Source of the DNA: Methylobacterium nodulans ORS 2060
GTDB lineage: Bacteria > Pseudomonadota > Alphaproteobacteria > Rhizobiales > Beijerinckiaceae
Assembly (NCBI RefSeq): GCF_000022085.1
Contig: NC_011894.1
Location: 460,501-524,500, forward strand
Length of the DNA stretch: 64,000 bases
Direction: 5' to 3'
A program made the translations under genes and the position numbers. The notes beneath the pieces are model-generated. The model was not told the DNA's origin. It saw nothing but the letters and a program-made list of their open reading frames with translations, and did not search any database. Shown in pieces: positions 1 to 8,715 of the stretch; the first letter of the stretch is position 1, and each line of letters begins with the position of its first letter.

Positions 1-961
1 CGTTCTGCACGATGTCGCGCTTCTCTTCGAGCGTCGGCGCGATGTTGACCGCCGCATCCGTGATGAAGAGCGGCTTGGGGTAGTGCGGCACGTCGAGGGC
101 GTAGACGTGGCTCATGCGCCGCTCGGTGCGCAGGCCCGTCTCCTTGCGCACGGCCGCTGCCAGGATCTCGTCGGTATGGAGCGCCCCCTTCATCAGGGCC
201 GCCACGGTTCCGGCCCGGGCCAGCGCCACCGCCCGCTCTGCGGCGGCGTGGCTGTGGGGTGCATCGACGATCTCCAGCCCGTCGAGGGAGAGGCCGGCAG
301 CCTCGGCCGCCGCCGCGATCTTGCCCCGCGGCCCGACCAGCACCGGAGCGATGAGGCCAGCTTGGGCCCCCGCGAGAGCGCCCCGGAGCGAGACCGCATC
401 GCATGGATGCACCACGGCCGTGCGGATCGGGGCGAGCCCCTGCGCCGCCGCGATCAGGCGCCGCCACTGCGCGCCCCGCTCGTGCAGGTGGACCTCCGGC
501 AGGAGGACGCGGGGGCGGCGCACCTTCTCGGTCGGGGCGAGCACCTCGGCCTCGCCGGTGATGACCGCCTCGCCCTGCGCGTTGAGGCAGGTGCAGTCGA
601 GGATGAGCCGCGCGCGGGCCGCATCCTTCTCGCGCACGGTGACGCGCGCCGTGATGGCGTCGCCGACCCGCACCGGCCGCAGGAAGCGCAGCGACTGGCC
701 GAGATAGATCGTGCCCGGCCCCGGCAGCTCGGTGCCGAGCACGGCCGAGATCAGCGAGCCGCCCCACAGCCCATGCGCGATGACGCCATGGAAGCGATCG
801 GCCTCGGCGTAGTCCTTGTCGAGATGGGCCGGGTTCACCTCGCCGGAGACGACCGCGAACAGGCTGATGTCCTGCGGCTTCAGCGTCCGGGTGAGGCTCG
901 CCGTGTCGCCGACCCGGATCTCCGCCAGGGTGCGGTTCTCGATGTACTGGAGGGGTTCCAT
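1..961 (-). CDS. Bifunctional MaoC-like enoyl-CoA hydratase / phosphate acetyltransferase (3' end outside window)
   Basis: Read on the minus strand from ATG at 961, the frame stays open to the window edge (320 codons seen). Residues ~1-140 form a MaoC-type hot-dog domain with the LPGPGTIY..SLRFLRPV signature. From about residue 165 a phosphate acetyl/butyryltransferase domain begins (VVHPCDAVSLRGAL, LVGPRGKI, THVYALDVPHYPKPLFITDAAVN-like segment). Known fusions of this kind interconvert acyl-CoA and acyl-phosphate next to a hydratase activity. It lies 99 bp downstream of phaC on the same strand, so a role in PHA or acetyl-CoA turnover is likely. A TGA lies immediately before the ATG in the same frame, which fixes the start. 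The C-terminal part of the Pta domain is not visible. Confidence 0.9.
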   Translation of the reverse strand, partial: MEPLQYIENRTLAEIRVGDTASLTRTLKPQDISLFAVVSGEVNPAHLDKDYAEADRFHGVIAHGLWGGSLISAVLGTELPGPGTIYLGQSLRFLRPVRVGDAITARVTVREKDAARARLILDCTCLNAQGEAVITGEAEVLAPTEKVRRPRVLLPEVHLHERGAQWRRLIAAAQGLAPIRTAVVHPCDAVSLRGALAGAQAGLIAPVLVGPRGKIAAAAEAAGLSLDGLEIVDAPHSHAAAERAVALARAGTVAALMKGALHTDEILAAAVRKETGLRTERRMSHVYALDVPHYPKPLFITDAAVNIAPTLEEKRDIVQN

Positions 962-1060
962 TCAGGCCACCGCGTGCAAGCCGCTTTCTAGGATGGGGAC
1001 GATGCGGGCGCCGAGGCGGGCGGCCGGGCCGCCGCGCTCCGCGATCGGAGATGCCATGGA

Positions 1061-2941
1061 TTAGCCCTCCCGCACGTAGGTACCGGGCGCCGGGCCCAGA
1101 TCCTGGCTGCCAGACGCCCCCATCCGCGGCGGGGGGCCAGGCGGCCCGGAGCGCGCGGCGAGCCACGCAGTCCATTCCGGCCACCAGGATCCCTGTTCGA
1201 GCCGGGCGGCCTGCAGCCAGGTCTCCGGGTCGAGGTAGCGGTCGGTGGCGCGATGCGTGTGCACGCGGAAATGGCGGTGGGGACGGCCGGGCTCGGACAC
1301 GATCCCGGCATTGTGGCCGCCGCTCGCGAGCAGGAAGGTCACTTCGGTATCGGAAAGCAGGATGAGCTTGAACACCGAGTGCCAGGGCGCGACGTGGTCG
1401 CGCTCGGTGCCGACCGCGAAGACCGGCGCACGGATGTCGGTGAGCGCCACCGGCCGGCCGCCGACCGCGAAACGGCCCTCCGCGAGATCGTTGTCGTGGA
1501 AGAGGCTGCGCAGGTACTCGGCATGCATCCGTGCCGGCATCCGGGTCGCGTCGGCGTTCCAGGCCATCAGGTCGGTCATCGCCTCGCGCCGGCCGAGGAG
1601 ATAGCTGTTCACCATGCGCGACCAGATCAGGTCGTTCGAGCGCAGCAGCTGGAAGGCGCCGGCCATCTGCTTCGCGTCGAGGGTCCCGTCGCTCTGCATC
1701 AGGCTCTCGAGGAAGCTGATCTCGCTCTCGTTGATGAACAGGGTGAGTTCGCCGGCCTCGGTGAAGTCGACCTGCGCGGCGAAGAGGGTGAGCGAGGCGA
1801 GCCGCGCGTCGCCGTCGCGCGCCATGGCGGCGGCGGCGATCGAGAGCAGCGTGCCGCCGAGGCAGTAGCCCGCTGCATGCACCGGCCGGTCCGGAACGAT
1901 CGCCGCGATCGCGTCGAGCGCCGCCATGATGCCGAGGCGCCGGTAATCGTCGAACGAGATATTTCGGTCCTCCGGACCCGGATTGCGCCAGGAGATCATG
2001 AACACCGAAAAACCCTGCCCGACGAGGTGGCGGACGAGCGAGTTCTGCGGCGAGAGATCGAGGATGTAGTATTTCATGATCCAGGCCGGCACGATCAGGA
2101 TCGGCTCGGGCCGGACCGCCTGTGTGGTCGGCGCGTACTGGATCAGCTCGATCAGGCTGTTGCGGTAGACGACCCGGCCCGGCGTGACGGCGACCTCGCG
2201 TCCGACCGCGAAGCCCTCGGCGCCGACGGGCTTCGATCCCGCGAGCGCCCGCCGCGCATCCTCCATGGCGTTGAGTGCGCCCTGCACGAGGTTGGCGCCG
2301 CCGCTGCGCAGGGTCTCGCTCAGCACCACCGGGTTGGTGATCGGATTGTTCGACGGGGAGACGCCGTCGAGCATCTGGCGCGCCGTGAAGGCAACGAGGT
2401 TCTCGTGCGCCCGCGACACGCCGCGCACGCCCGTGGTGGCGTTGTGCCACCATTGCTGGTTGAGCAGGAAGGACTGGTAGACGAGGTTGAAGGGCCATGC
2501 CTGCCAGGCCGGATCATCGAAGCGGTGGTCCTGAGGCAGCGGTGCGATGCAGGGCTCGGCCCGCCCCGGCGGCATCAGGGTCCGGAGCAGGAAATGCGAG
2601 AGGCGGCTGCTCTTGCGGGCCGCCTTGACCAGGAGCTCGGTCTGCTTGCCCGGCGAGAAGGCCAAGTGGACGCCCCAGTCGAGCCAGGCATTGGCGAGGG
2701 CCGCCGGCGAGAGCCCGCCCGTGAGGCGCGCCGCCGCCGCGTGAAGGGCGAGGTCGATGGCCTCGCTCGTCATCAGGAGTTCGCGGTCGGCATCCGTGAG
2801 CGCCGGATCAGCCCTGCGGTCATTGGTGGGCGCCGGATCGGCCCTGCGGTCATTGGTGGGCGCGAGCGGCTTCGGCCGGGTCGCGGCCTGGACCGGCCAT
2901 ACGTGATCGGGGGGATGCATCTGGATGGAGGTGGCGGGCAT
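1061..2941 (-). CDS. phaC: Class I poly(3-hydroxyalkanoate) synthase PhaC
   Basis: Polymerises hydroxyacyl-CoA into PHA granules. The 626-aa product has the lipase-like box GYCLGG with the nucleophile Cys360, and the expected triad partners Asp515 (GTERDHVAPW) and His543 (SGGHNAG). The N-terminal PhaC domain (NQQWWHNATTGVRG, SPSNNPITNP) and the segment ILIVPAWIMKYYILDL are typical of class I enzymes. The first ~50 residues are low complexity and include a 10-residue duplication, so an internal start is possible. It is followed on the same strand by the MaoC-Pta fusion and preceded by an Fnr-like palindrome at 2994-3007. The C-terminal ~30 residues (Pro/Gly rich) extend past the conserved fold. 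Confidence 0.96.
   Translation of the reverse strand: MPATSIQMHPPDHVWPVQAATRPKPLAPTNDRRADPAPTNDRRADPALTDADRELLMTSEAIDLALHAAAARLTGGLSPAALANAWLDWGVHLAFSPGKQTELLVKAARKSSRLSHFLLRTLMPPGRAEPCIAPLPQDHRFDDPAWQAWPFNLVYQSFLLNQQWWHNATTGVRGVSRAHENLVAFTARQMLDGVSPSNNPITNPVVLSETLRSGGANLVQGALNAMEDARRALAGSKPVGAEGFAVGREVAVTPGRVVYRNSLIELIQYAPTTQAVRPEPILIVPAWIMKYYILDLSPQNSLVRHLVGQGFSVFMISWRNPGPEDRNISFDDYRRLGIMAALDAIAAIVPDRPVHAAGYCLGGTLLSIAAAAMARDGDARLASLTLFAAQVDFTEAGELTLFINESEISFLESLMQSDGTLDAKQMAGAFQLLRSNDLIWSRMVNSYLLGRREAMTDLMAWNADATRMPARMHAEYLRSLFHDNDLAEGRFAVGGRPVALTDIRAPVFAVGTERDHVAPWHSVFKLILLSDTEVTFLLASGGHNAGIVSEPGRPHRHFRVHTHRATDRYLDPETWLQAARLEQGSWWPEWTAWLAARSGPPGPPPRMGASGSQDLGPAPGTYVREG
2801..2860 (-). repeat. 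30-bp tandem duplication inside phaC
   Basis: Two adjacent 30-bp units (2801-2830 and 2831-2860) differ at a single base. In frame they encode two successive copies of a decapeptide (APTNDRRADP-like) in the disordered N-terminus of PhaC. The unit is a multiple of three, so the reading frame is kept. Confidence 0.97.
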
Positions 2942-2993
2942 GGTTGGTCTCCAGCTCTCGCCAGGACCCTAGCCGAGCAAGCGGAGCCGCCCC

Positions 2994-3007
2994 ATGATCC
3001 AGATCAT
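2994..3007. promoter_or_regulatory. Candidate Fnr/FixK-type site upstream of phaC
   Basis: ATGATCCAGATCAT is a 14-bp palindrome whose core TGAT-N4-ATCA matches the Fnr/FixK consensus TTGAT-N4-ATCAA except at the two outermost bases. Its centre is about 60 bp before the phaC start and about 130 bp before mop. An FnrN-type regulator is encoded at 15349-16089. Function is inferred from the motif only. Confidence 0.45.
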
Positions 3008-3129
3008 GGCCCGGGCCGGGCGGGTACGGCAGAGTCGTCCGACCTGCTGCGGGCGGATCGATCCGCCGTTTCACATGCGCTCGGCGTGATCGGGGCCGAT
3101 CGCCCGGCTGGACGGAAAGATGAGAAGCC

Positions 3130-3339
3130 ATGAAGATCAGCGCGCGCAATCTGCTCAAGGGCAAGGTGGTGTCGGTCGAGAAGGGCGCCACCACGGCGCA
3201 TGTGAAAATCGAGATCGCGCCCGGTCAGGTGGTCACCGCCTCGATCACCAACGAATCCGTCGACAGCCTGAAGCTGGCGGTCGGCGCGGAGGCCTATGCG
3301 GTCGTGAAGGCGTCGGACGTGATGGTTGCGGTCGACTGA
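3130..3339 (+). CDS. Mop-type molybdopterin/molybdate-binding protein (single TOBE domain)
   Basis: A 69-aa protein that is essentially one TOBE/molbindin domain: SARNLLKGKVVSVEKG at the N-terminus, then AHVKIEIAPGQ, VTASITNESVDSL and a final AYAVVKASDVMVAV strand. Proteins of this size form oligomeric rings that bind molybdate or tungstate for storage or homeostasis in the cytoplasm. It is divergent from phaC and stands alone, with no mod transporter genes nearby. An AAAGATGAGAAGCC leader supplies a weak ribosome binding site for the ATG at 3130. Confidence 0.92.
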   Translation: MKISARNLLKGKVVSVEKGATTAHVKIEIAPGQVVTASITNESVDSLKLAVGAEAYAVVKASDVMVAVD

Positions 3340-3349
3340 GCGAAGCCGG

Positions 3350-3730
3350 AATCCGAATGGCGGAGCAGGCAACCGGCTGCCGGATGAGTTCGCCGCCGGC
3401 CGCGCTGACCTTGGCAGATGCAACCGGCTGAACGAGCGCTCCCGCCTGTAGCAACCCACCGGCCCTCATGCTGAGGAGCGTGGCGGCCTCCATGCATGTC
3501 AGGTTCGATTTGCGTCAGCCCAGGCGAGGATGTCCGCTCCCTCTTTCCGGGCCCGTTCGGGCCAGCACGACTGCAGCGTCAGCGGAAGGAGATCCGGGAC
3601 AGGGGCAGAGAAACCGTGATCCGGTCTGCGAACGCTCCGATCGCAAATCGGATCATCAAGCCCGCGCGGCGACGGACCGAAGCGAAAATCTGCCTGGCGA
3701 AGCAAACATCCGGATGTCGGATGATGCGCC
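3350..3730. repeat. Mosaic of dispersed intergenic repeats (gene-free 3340-3789)
   Basis: This 450-bp gap holds no convincing gene. Around 3365-3500 it carries the GAGTTCGCC..CCGGC flank and a collapsed copy of the palindromic element found intact at 24127, 37051, 50049 and 60990: CTCATGCTGAGG runs straight into GAGCG, as expected after deletion of the loop and one arm. From 3568 to 3720 it carries two modules (GACTGCAGCGTCAGCGGAAG and ATCAAGCCCGCGCGGCGA) that recur in the opposite order at 13010-13230. Confidence 0.75.
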
Positions 3731-3789
3731 CGGGGCGCGGCTCCGGCCGCCCATGATCACGGCGCTGCGCGGCCGATCCCACGGCGGGC

Positions 3790-4512
3790 TCACCTGCGGG
3801 TGAAGAGCCGCCGGTATTCCGCGCTGATGAGCGCATGGCATTCGCAGCTGTCCTGCTCCAGGGCCTCGCGGCAGAGCACCGTGATGGAGGCCCGCTGCTG
3901 GCGCACGATCCCGGCCTGCTCCAGACGTTCGATCTGCTCGCTCACGCTCGCCCGCCTGACGCCGAGCAGGCCCGCGATGAGCTGGTGGCTGACGGCGATT
4001 TCCGGCTCCCCCAGCCAGTCCTGGGCGAGGAGCAGCCAGCGCCGCACGCGGTGCTTCATGGAATGGCGCGCATTGCACAGGCTCAGCTGAGCGCCCTGCA
4101 CCATGACCGCCTGGATGTAGGCGAGCCCCAGACGGCGCAGGGCGGTATTCTCCGCGAACAGGGCGGCGGCCTCCGCGGCATCGAGGCGGAATGCCTCGCC
4201 CGCGACCTGGACGCTGATGCGGAACGGCGCCCGGCGGGTGCCCAGCAGCAGGGACAACCCCGTCATGCCGAAACGTCCGACCAAGCCGACGCCGTGGGTG
4301 CCGTCGGCCTGGGTCCGAACCTGCACGGCCGCGAAGCCCCGCTCGATGAAGTAGACGGCGCGGATCTCGGTCCGGGGCTCTTCGAGGATCTGCCTGGGGC
4401 GCAGCGTCACGCGCTCCAGGCGGGGCGCCACCGCCGACCAGTCCTCCGGGCTCAAGGACGCCAGCAGGAGATTACGGGGAGGAGGCAAGGAGTTCACTCG
4501 GCACGCAACCAC
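3790..4512 (-). CDS. Crp/Fnr-family transcriptional regulator
   Basis: A 240-aa cytoplasmic DNA-binding protein. Residues ~20-130 form a cyclic-nucleotide-like sensor domain (EEPRTEIRAVYFIERGFAAVQ, GTHGVGLVGRFGMTGLSLLLG), followed by a dimerisation helix and a winged HTH near residues 170-205 (QLIAGLLGVRRASVSEQIERL). It has no N-terminal Fe-S cysteine cluster, and the recognition helix lacks the E-x-x-S-R of Fnr, so its effector and operator differ from the Fnr protein at 15349. Start is GTG at 4512 or, 15 bp further in, GTG at 4497. It is divergent from the sugar-oxidation operon starting at 4773 and may regulate it, but that is inference. Confidence 0.88.
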   Translation of the reverse strand: MVACRVNSLPPPRNLLLASLSPEDWSAVAPRLERVTLRPRQILEEPRTEIRAVYFIERGFAAVQVRTQADGTHGVGLVGRFGMTGLSLLLGTRRAPFRISVQVAGEAFRLDAAEAAALFAENTALRRLGLAYIQAVMVQGAQLSLCNARHSMKHRVRRWLLLAQDWLGEPEIAVSHQLIAGLLGVRRASVSEQIERLEQAGIVRQQRASITVLCREALEQDSCECHALISAEYRRLFTRR

Positions 4513-4772
4513 CCGTCATCCCCGCGACCGCTCGGCCCGGCAGGCCGAGGGCGGGGCCGTGCTTCACTTCGTCCGCTACCGTACCGGCTTTGCCGCAAAG
4601 GCAACCCTCGCTCAGGAACCTGCGCCCGACCCACACCCGTTGAGAGAGCGCCGGAGTCGCCGCTCTTCCCTGGGCTTGGCCGTCGCCGCCCGCGAACTCC
4701 GTCGGAACCGCGATCCGAACCCGATCTCTCACGTTACACCCTTGGTGCTCTCCACACGACAGGTGATGTTCG

Positions 4773-6566
4773 ATGGCTGAAACGGTCGGTGATTTCGTCT
4801 GTCAGCGCCTCTCCGACTGGGGTGTGAGGACGATCTTCGGGTACCCGGGCGACGGCATCAACGGGCTGCTCGGGGCGATGCAGCGCCACGACCCGCCCTT
4901 TGCGTTCATCCAGGTGCGGCACGAGGAGATGGCGGCCTTCATGGCCTGCGCCTACGCCAAGTTCACGGGCGAGCTCGGCGTCTGCCTCGCGACCTCCGGG
5001 CCGGGGGCGACCCACCTGATCACCGGCCTCTACGACGCCCGCCTCGACCATATGCCGGTGCTCGCCATCGTGGGCCAGCAGGCCCGCAACGCGCTCGGCG
5101 GCCATTACCAGCAGGAACTCGACCTCACGAGCGCCTTCAAGGACGTGGCCGGCGCCTTCGTGCAGCAGGCGAGCGCCCCGGCGCAGGTGCGCCACCTCGT
5201 CGACCGGGCGGTGCGCATCGCCAGGGCGGGCCGTCAGGTCACCGCCCTCGTGCTGCCGAACGACCTGCAGGACGCTCCCTACGAGGATCCGCCGCGCAAG
5301 CACGGCACCCTGCAATCGGGCGTCGGCTACAGCGATCCGCGCGTGCTGCCCAAGGATGCCGACCTGAAGCAGGCCGCCGCGGTGCTGAATGCGGGCGAGC
5401 GGGTGGCGATCCTGGTGGGGGCCGGCGCGCTGCACGCCGCAGACGAGGTGATCGCGGTGGCCGAGCGGCTCCAGGCCGGCGCCGCCAAGGCGCTCCTCGG
5501 CAAGGCGGCCCTGCCCGACGACCTGCCCTGGGTGACGGGCTCGATCGGGCTCCTCGGCACCAAGCCGAGCTGGGACCTGATGACGGAGTGCGACACGCTC
5601 CTGATGATCGGTTCCGGCTTCCCCTATGCGGAGTTCCTGCCGAAGCCGGGCCAGGCCCGCGGCGTGCAAATCGACCTCAAGGCCGAGATGCTCTCGCTGC
5701 GCTACCCGATGGAGGTGCCGCTCGTCGGCGATTCCGAAGAGACCCTGCGCGCCCTGCTGCCGCTCCTGAACCAGAAGCCCACGGGCGGCGAATGGCGGAA
5801 CCGCATTGAGGAGGGCGTCACTGCATGGTGGAAGGAGGCGGGCGACCGCGCCATGGCGAAGGCGAACCCGGTCAATCCCCAGCGGGTGACCTGGGAGCTG
5901 TCGCCGCGCCTGCCCGACCGGGCCATCATCACCTCGGATTCCGGCTCCTGCGCGAACTGGTTCGCCCGCGACCTGAAGATCCGGCGGGACATGATGTGCT
6001 CGCTCTCGGGCGGCCTCGCCTCGATGGGGGCGGCCGTGCCCTACGCCATCGCCGCCAAGGTCGCGCACCCGGACCGGCCGGTGATCGCCCTCGTGGGCGA
6101 CGGCGCCATGCAGATGAACAACATGGCCGAGCTGATCACGGTCGCGAAGTACCGGCATCTCTGGCCGAACCAGACCTGGATCTGCTGCGTGTTCAACAAC
6201 GAGGACCTGAACCAGGTGACCTGGGAGCAGCGCGTCCAGGCGGGGAACCCGAAATACGAGGCGACCCAGGTGATCCCGAACGTGCCCTATCACCGCTTCG
6301 CCGAGCTGATCGGCCTGAAGGGCCTCTACGTGGATGATCCCGAGCGCGTCGGCACCGCCTGGGACGAGGCGCTGGCGAGCCCCGTTCCGGTGGTTCTGGA
6401 GGTGAAGACCGACCCCGAGGTCCCGCCGCTCCCGCCCCACATCACCCTGGAACAGGCTCGGAATTTCATGGCGATGCTCTGGCAGGGGGAGCCCAAGGAA
6501 GGGCATCTCCTCGCCGACACGGCCCGGCAGGTGCTCTCCCGCGTCCTGCCCGGCGAGGGCGGCTGA
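4773..6566 (+). CDS. Thiamine-pyrophosphate enzyme, PoxB/acetolactate-synthase-like
   Basis: A 597-aa three-domain TPP enzyme. The N-terminal Pyr domain has the catalytic Glu in QVRHEEMAAFMA, the central domain has a Rossmann-like IGSGFPYAEFLP region, and the C-terminal PP domain has the GDG...NN cofactor motif (GDGAMQMNNMAEL to CCVFNNEDLNQ). Closest in feel to pyruvate oxidase / pyruvate:quinone oxidoreductase, but the exact substrate cannot be read from sequence. No C-terminal amphipathic membrane helix like E. coli PoxB is evident. It is the first gene of the 4773-13009 run, 3 bp before the next gene, so the substrate may be a 2-keto acid from the sugar route encoded downstream. Confidence 0.88.
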   Translation: MAETVGDFVCQRLSDWGVRTIFGYPGDGINGLLGAMQRHDPPFAFIQVRHEEMAAFMACAYAKFTGELGVCLATSGPGATHLITGLYDARLDHMPVLAIVGQQARNALGGHYQQELDLTSAFKDVAGAFVQQASAPAQVRHLVDRAVRIARAGRQVTALVLPNDLQDAPYEDPPRKHGTLQSGVGYSDPRVLPKDADLKQAAAVLNAGERVAILVGAGALHAADEVIAVAERLQAGAAKALLGKAALPDDLPWVTGSIGLLGTKPSWDLMTECDTLLMIGSGFPYAEFLPKPGQARGVQIDLKAEMLSLRYPMEVPLVGDSEETLRALLPLLNQKPTGGEWRNRIEEGVTAWWKEAGDRAMAKANPVNPQRVTWELSPRLPDRAIITSDSGSCANWFARDLKIRRDMMCSLSGGLASMGAAVPYAIAAKVAHPDRPVIALVGDGAMQMNNMAELITVAKYRHLWPNQTWICCVFNNEDLNQVTWEQRVQAGNPKYEATQVIPNVPYHRFAELIGLKGLYVDDPERVGTAWDEALASPVPVVLEVKTDPEVPPLPPHITLEQARNFMAMLWQGEPKEGHLLADTARQVLSRVLPGEGG

Positions 6567-6569
6567 GGC

Positions 6570-7664
6570 ATGCGCCCCGAGGCCCCGATCAGCGCCGTCT
6601 CCGCCCGGGCCTATGCGGTCCCGACCGACGCGCCGGAGGCGGACGGCACCTTCGCGTGGCGCCGCACCACCCTGGTGGTGACGGCGATCACCGCGGGATC
6701 CTGCACGGGCCTCGGCTACACCTACTCGCATGCGGGGGATGCCGGCCTCATCGCCGGCACCCTCGGCCCCTTGCTCGATGGGGGCGATCCCTTCGACGTC
6801 CCGGCCCTGACCGCCCGGCTCTGGCGCGAGGTGCGCAACATCGGCCGGGCCGGGATGGCCGCGACCGCGATCTCGGCCCTCGACGCCGCCCTGTGGGACC
6901 TGAAGGCGCGGCTCCTCGGCCTGCCGCTCGTGCGTCTCCTCGGGGCGGCGCGGCCGGCCGTGCCGATCTACGGCAGCGGCGGCTTCACGAGCTACTCGGA
7001 CGCACAGCTCACCGAGCAGCTCGCCGGCTTCGTCGGGCGCGACGGCTGCCGGGCCGTGAAGATCAAGATCGGCAGCTTCCCGGAGCGCGATCCCGCGCGC
7101 ATGCGCCTCGCGCGCTCGGCCATCGGCGCGGCGGAGCTGTTCATCGACGCGAACGGGGCCTTCGCGCCGAGGGCCGCGCTCGCCATGGCGGAGACCGCGC
7201 GCGACTTCGGCGTGCGCTGGTTCGAGGAGCCGGTGTCGAGCGACGACATCGCGGGCCTGCGCTTCGTGCGCGAGCGGGTGCCGGCCGGCATCGAGGTCGC
7301 GGCCGGAGAATACGCCTACGACCTCGACGATATCCGCCGCCTGCTGGCGGCGGGCGCGGTCGACGTGCAGCAGGCGGATGTCACGCGTTGCGGCGGGATC
7401 ACCGGCTTCCTCGCCGCCGGCACGCTCTGCGCGGCCCATCACACCGACTTGTCGGGGCATTGCGCCCCGGCGCTGCATCTTCACGCGGCCTGCGCCGTCC
7501 CGCGCCTGCGCCACCTCGAATGGTTCCACGACCACGTGCGCATCGAGGCGATGCTGTTCGAGGGGGCGCCGGTGCCGCGCGACGGGCAGATCGCGCCCGA
7601 CCTCACCCGACCCGGCCACGGGCTGACCTTCAGGCAGCAGGATGCGGAGCGCTATGCGGTTTGA
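6570..7664 (+). CDS. Enolase-superfamily (mandelate racemase/muconate lactonising-like) enzyme
   Basis: A 364-aa protein with the two-domain enolase fold. An N-terminal capping domain is followed by a barrel with the K-x-K catalytic pair (AVKIKIG), metal ligands in DANGAF, WFEEPVSSDD and AAGEYAYD, then DVQQADVTRCGGI and a late His in LSGHCAPALH. This set fits the mandelate racemase subgroup, which includes sugar-acid dehydratases such as galactonate and glucarate dehydratases. Its place beside a lactonase, a GMC dehydrogenase and a TPP enzyme makes acid-sugar dehydration the likeliest role. Starts 3 bp after the TPP enzyme and overlaps the next gene. Confidence 0.88.
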   Translation: MRPEAPISAVSARAYAVPTDAPEADGTFAWRRTTLVVTAITAGSCTGLGYTYSHAGDAGLIAGTLGPLLDGGDPFDVPALTARLWREVRNIGRAGMAATAISALDAALWDLKARLLGLPLVRLLGAARPAVPIYGSGGFTSYSDAQLTEQLAGFVGRDGCRAVKIKIGSFPERDPARMRLARSAIGAAELFIDANGAFAPRAALAMAETARDFGVRWFEEPVSSDDIAGLRFVRERVPAGIEVAAGEYAYDLDDIRRLLAAGAVDVQQADVTRCGGITGFLAAGTLCAAHHTDLSGHCAPALHLHAACAVPRLRHLEWFHDHVRIEAMLFEGAPVPRDGQIAPDLTRPGHGLTFRQQDAERYAV

Positions 7665-8715
7665 GATCGACGCAGAGGATCCGCCGAGCCCGCGGGCGGG
7701 ATCCGGCGCGCCGGTCCGGCCCGCAGGACCGGTCCGTCCCGCACTTGGCCGACCTGCACTTGGCCGACCCGCGGTCTCGGCCCGGATCCGGCTGACGGCG
7801 CATCCGGTGGCGGCGCTCGCGTGCGCGGCGGCCTGCATCGGCGCCGCGACCTGGATCGCCGCCGGCCGCTCGCGCAAACCGGCGCCGGGCCGGCCGGACG
7901 GCGCTGCGGCCGAGGCGGCGCGGCGCCTCAACCGGGCCTCGACGCTGCTTGCGACCTCGGTGCTCCTCGACAGCGGCCTCGAACACGAGCGCGGCCAGTA
8001 TTTCAACCGGGCGATGGTGACGCCGGTCCTGGTGTCGAGCGCGGTCCTCGCCTGCTCGCTCCACGGCGCCGGCCCGGCCGGGCGGGAGGCCTCGCGCCTG
8101 CGGCACGCCGTGCAGGCCGCCGCCGCCGTCACCGGTCTCGCGGGGCTCGGCTTCCATGCCTACAACGTCGGCAAGCGCGAGGGCGGCTATTCCTGGAACA
8201 ACCTCTTCTATGCCGCGCCGATCGGGGCGCCCTTCGCGCTGACGCTCGCGGGGGCGCTCGGGGTCGCGGCGGAGCATGTCCGCGCGGCGGATCCGGACCA
8301 TCCCCGCCTCCTCGGCCTCCCGGCCGGCCCGCTGCTCGCCGCCGGGACCGCCTTCGGCCTCGCCGGCACCGTGGGCGAGGCGGGCCTGCTGCATTTCCGC
8401 GGCGCCTTCCACAACCCGGCGATGCTGCTCCCGGTGACGGTCCCGCCCCTCGCGGGCGCCCTGATGGCCTGGGCGGCCTGGTCCCCGCGCGGCCGGCGCC
8501 CCGTCACGCGCGCATGGCTGCGGGCGACGGCGGCGCTCGGCCTCGGCGGGGTCGCGCTCCATGCCTACGGCGTCAGCCGCGCCATGGGGGGCTGGCGCAA
8601 CTGGCGCCAGAACCTCCTCGACGGCCCTCCCCTGCCGGCCCCGCCCGCCTTCACGGGCATCGCGCTCGCCGGGCTCGCCGCTCTCGACCTCATGGAGCGT
8701 CACGACCATGGCTGA
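7654..8715 (+). CDS. Multi-pass membrane protein of unknown function
   Basis: About 353 aa. After a Pro/Ala/Arg-rich N-terminal stretch it shows some seven to eight hydrophobic segments (VAALACAAACIGAATWIAA, MVTPVLVSSAVLAC, AAAAVTGLAGLGFHAYNV, PIGAPFALTLAGALGV, LLAAGTAFGLAGTVGEAGL and others), with conserved-looking His and Glu residues in membrane-facing regions (FHAYNVGKREGGYSW, EAGLLHFRG, LHAYGVSR). I do not recognise the family. Two in-frame ATGs exist (7642, 7654); 7654 has GGAG five bases ahead and overlaps the upstream stop. It sits directly before the dehydrogenase small subunit and could anchor or receive electrons from the GMC enzyme; that is speculation. Confidence 0.75.
   Translation: MRFEIDAEDPPSPRAGSGAPVRPAGPVRPALGRPALGRPAVSARIRLTAHPVAALACAAACIGAATWIAAGRSRKPAPGRPDGAAAEAARRLNRASTLLATSVLLDSGLEHERGQYFNRAMVTPVLVSSAVLACSLHGAGPAGREASRLRHAVQAAAAVTGLAGLGFHAYNVGKREGGYSWNNLFYAAPIGAPFALTLAGALGVAAEHVRAADPDHPRLLGLPAGPLLAAGTAFGLAGTVGEAGLLHFRGAFHNPAMLLPVTVPPLAGALMAWAAWSPRGRRPVTRAWLRATAALGLGGVALHAYGVSRAMGGWRNWRQNLLDGPPLPAPPAFTGIALAGLAALDLMERHDHG
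7741..7770 (+). repeat. 15-bp tandem repeat in the membrane-protein gene
   Basis: Two adjacent 15-bp units, 7741-7755 and 7756-7770, differ only in the last base. They encode the repeated pentapeptide ALGRP in the N-terminal non-membrane stretch. Confidence 0.95.

Noticed and set aside
962..1057. A 31-codon minus-strand frame ending in TGA just before the MaoC-Pta ATG
   Set aside because: In frame with the next gene, but too short and lacking a ribosome binding site or family; noted because TGA-ATG adjacency may reflect leader translation.
4472..4732. Minus-strand open frame in the gap before the TPP enzyme
   Set aside because: Overlaps the regulator's start region in another frame, with random composition.
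4734..8132. A 1132-codon open frame on the minus strand
   Set aside because: It lies opposite clear TPP, enolase-family and membrane-protein genes; it is Arg/Gly/His rich with no domain, an artefact of very high GC.
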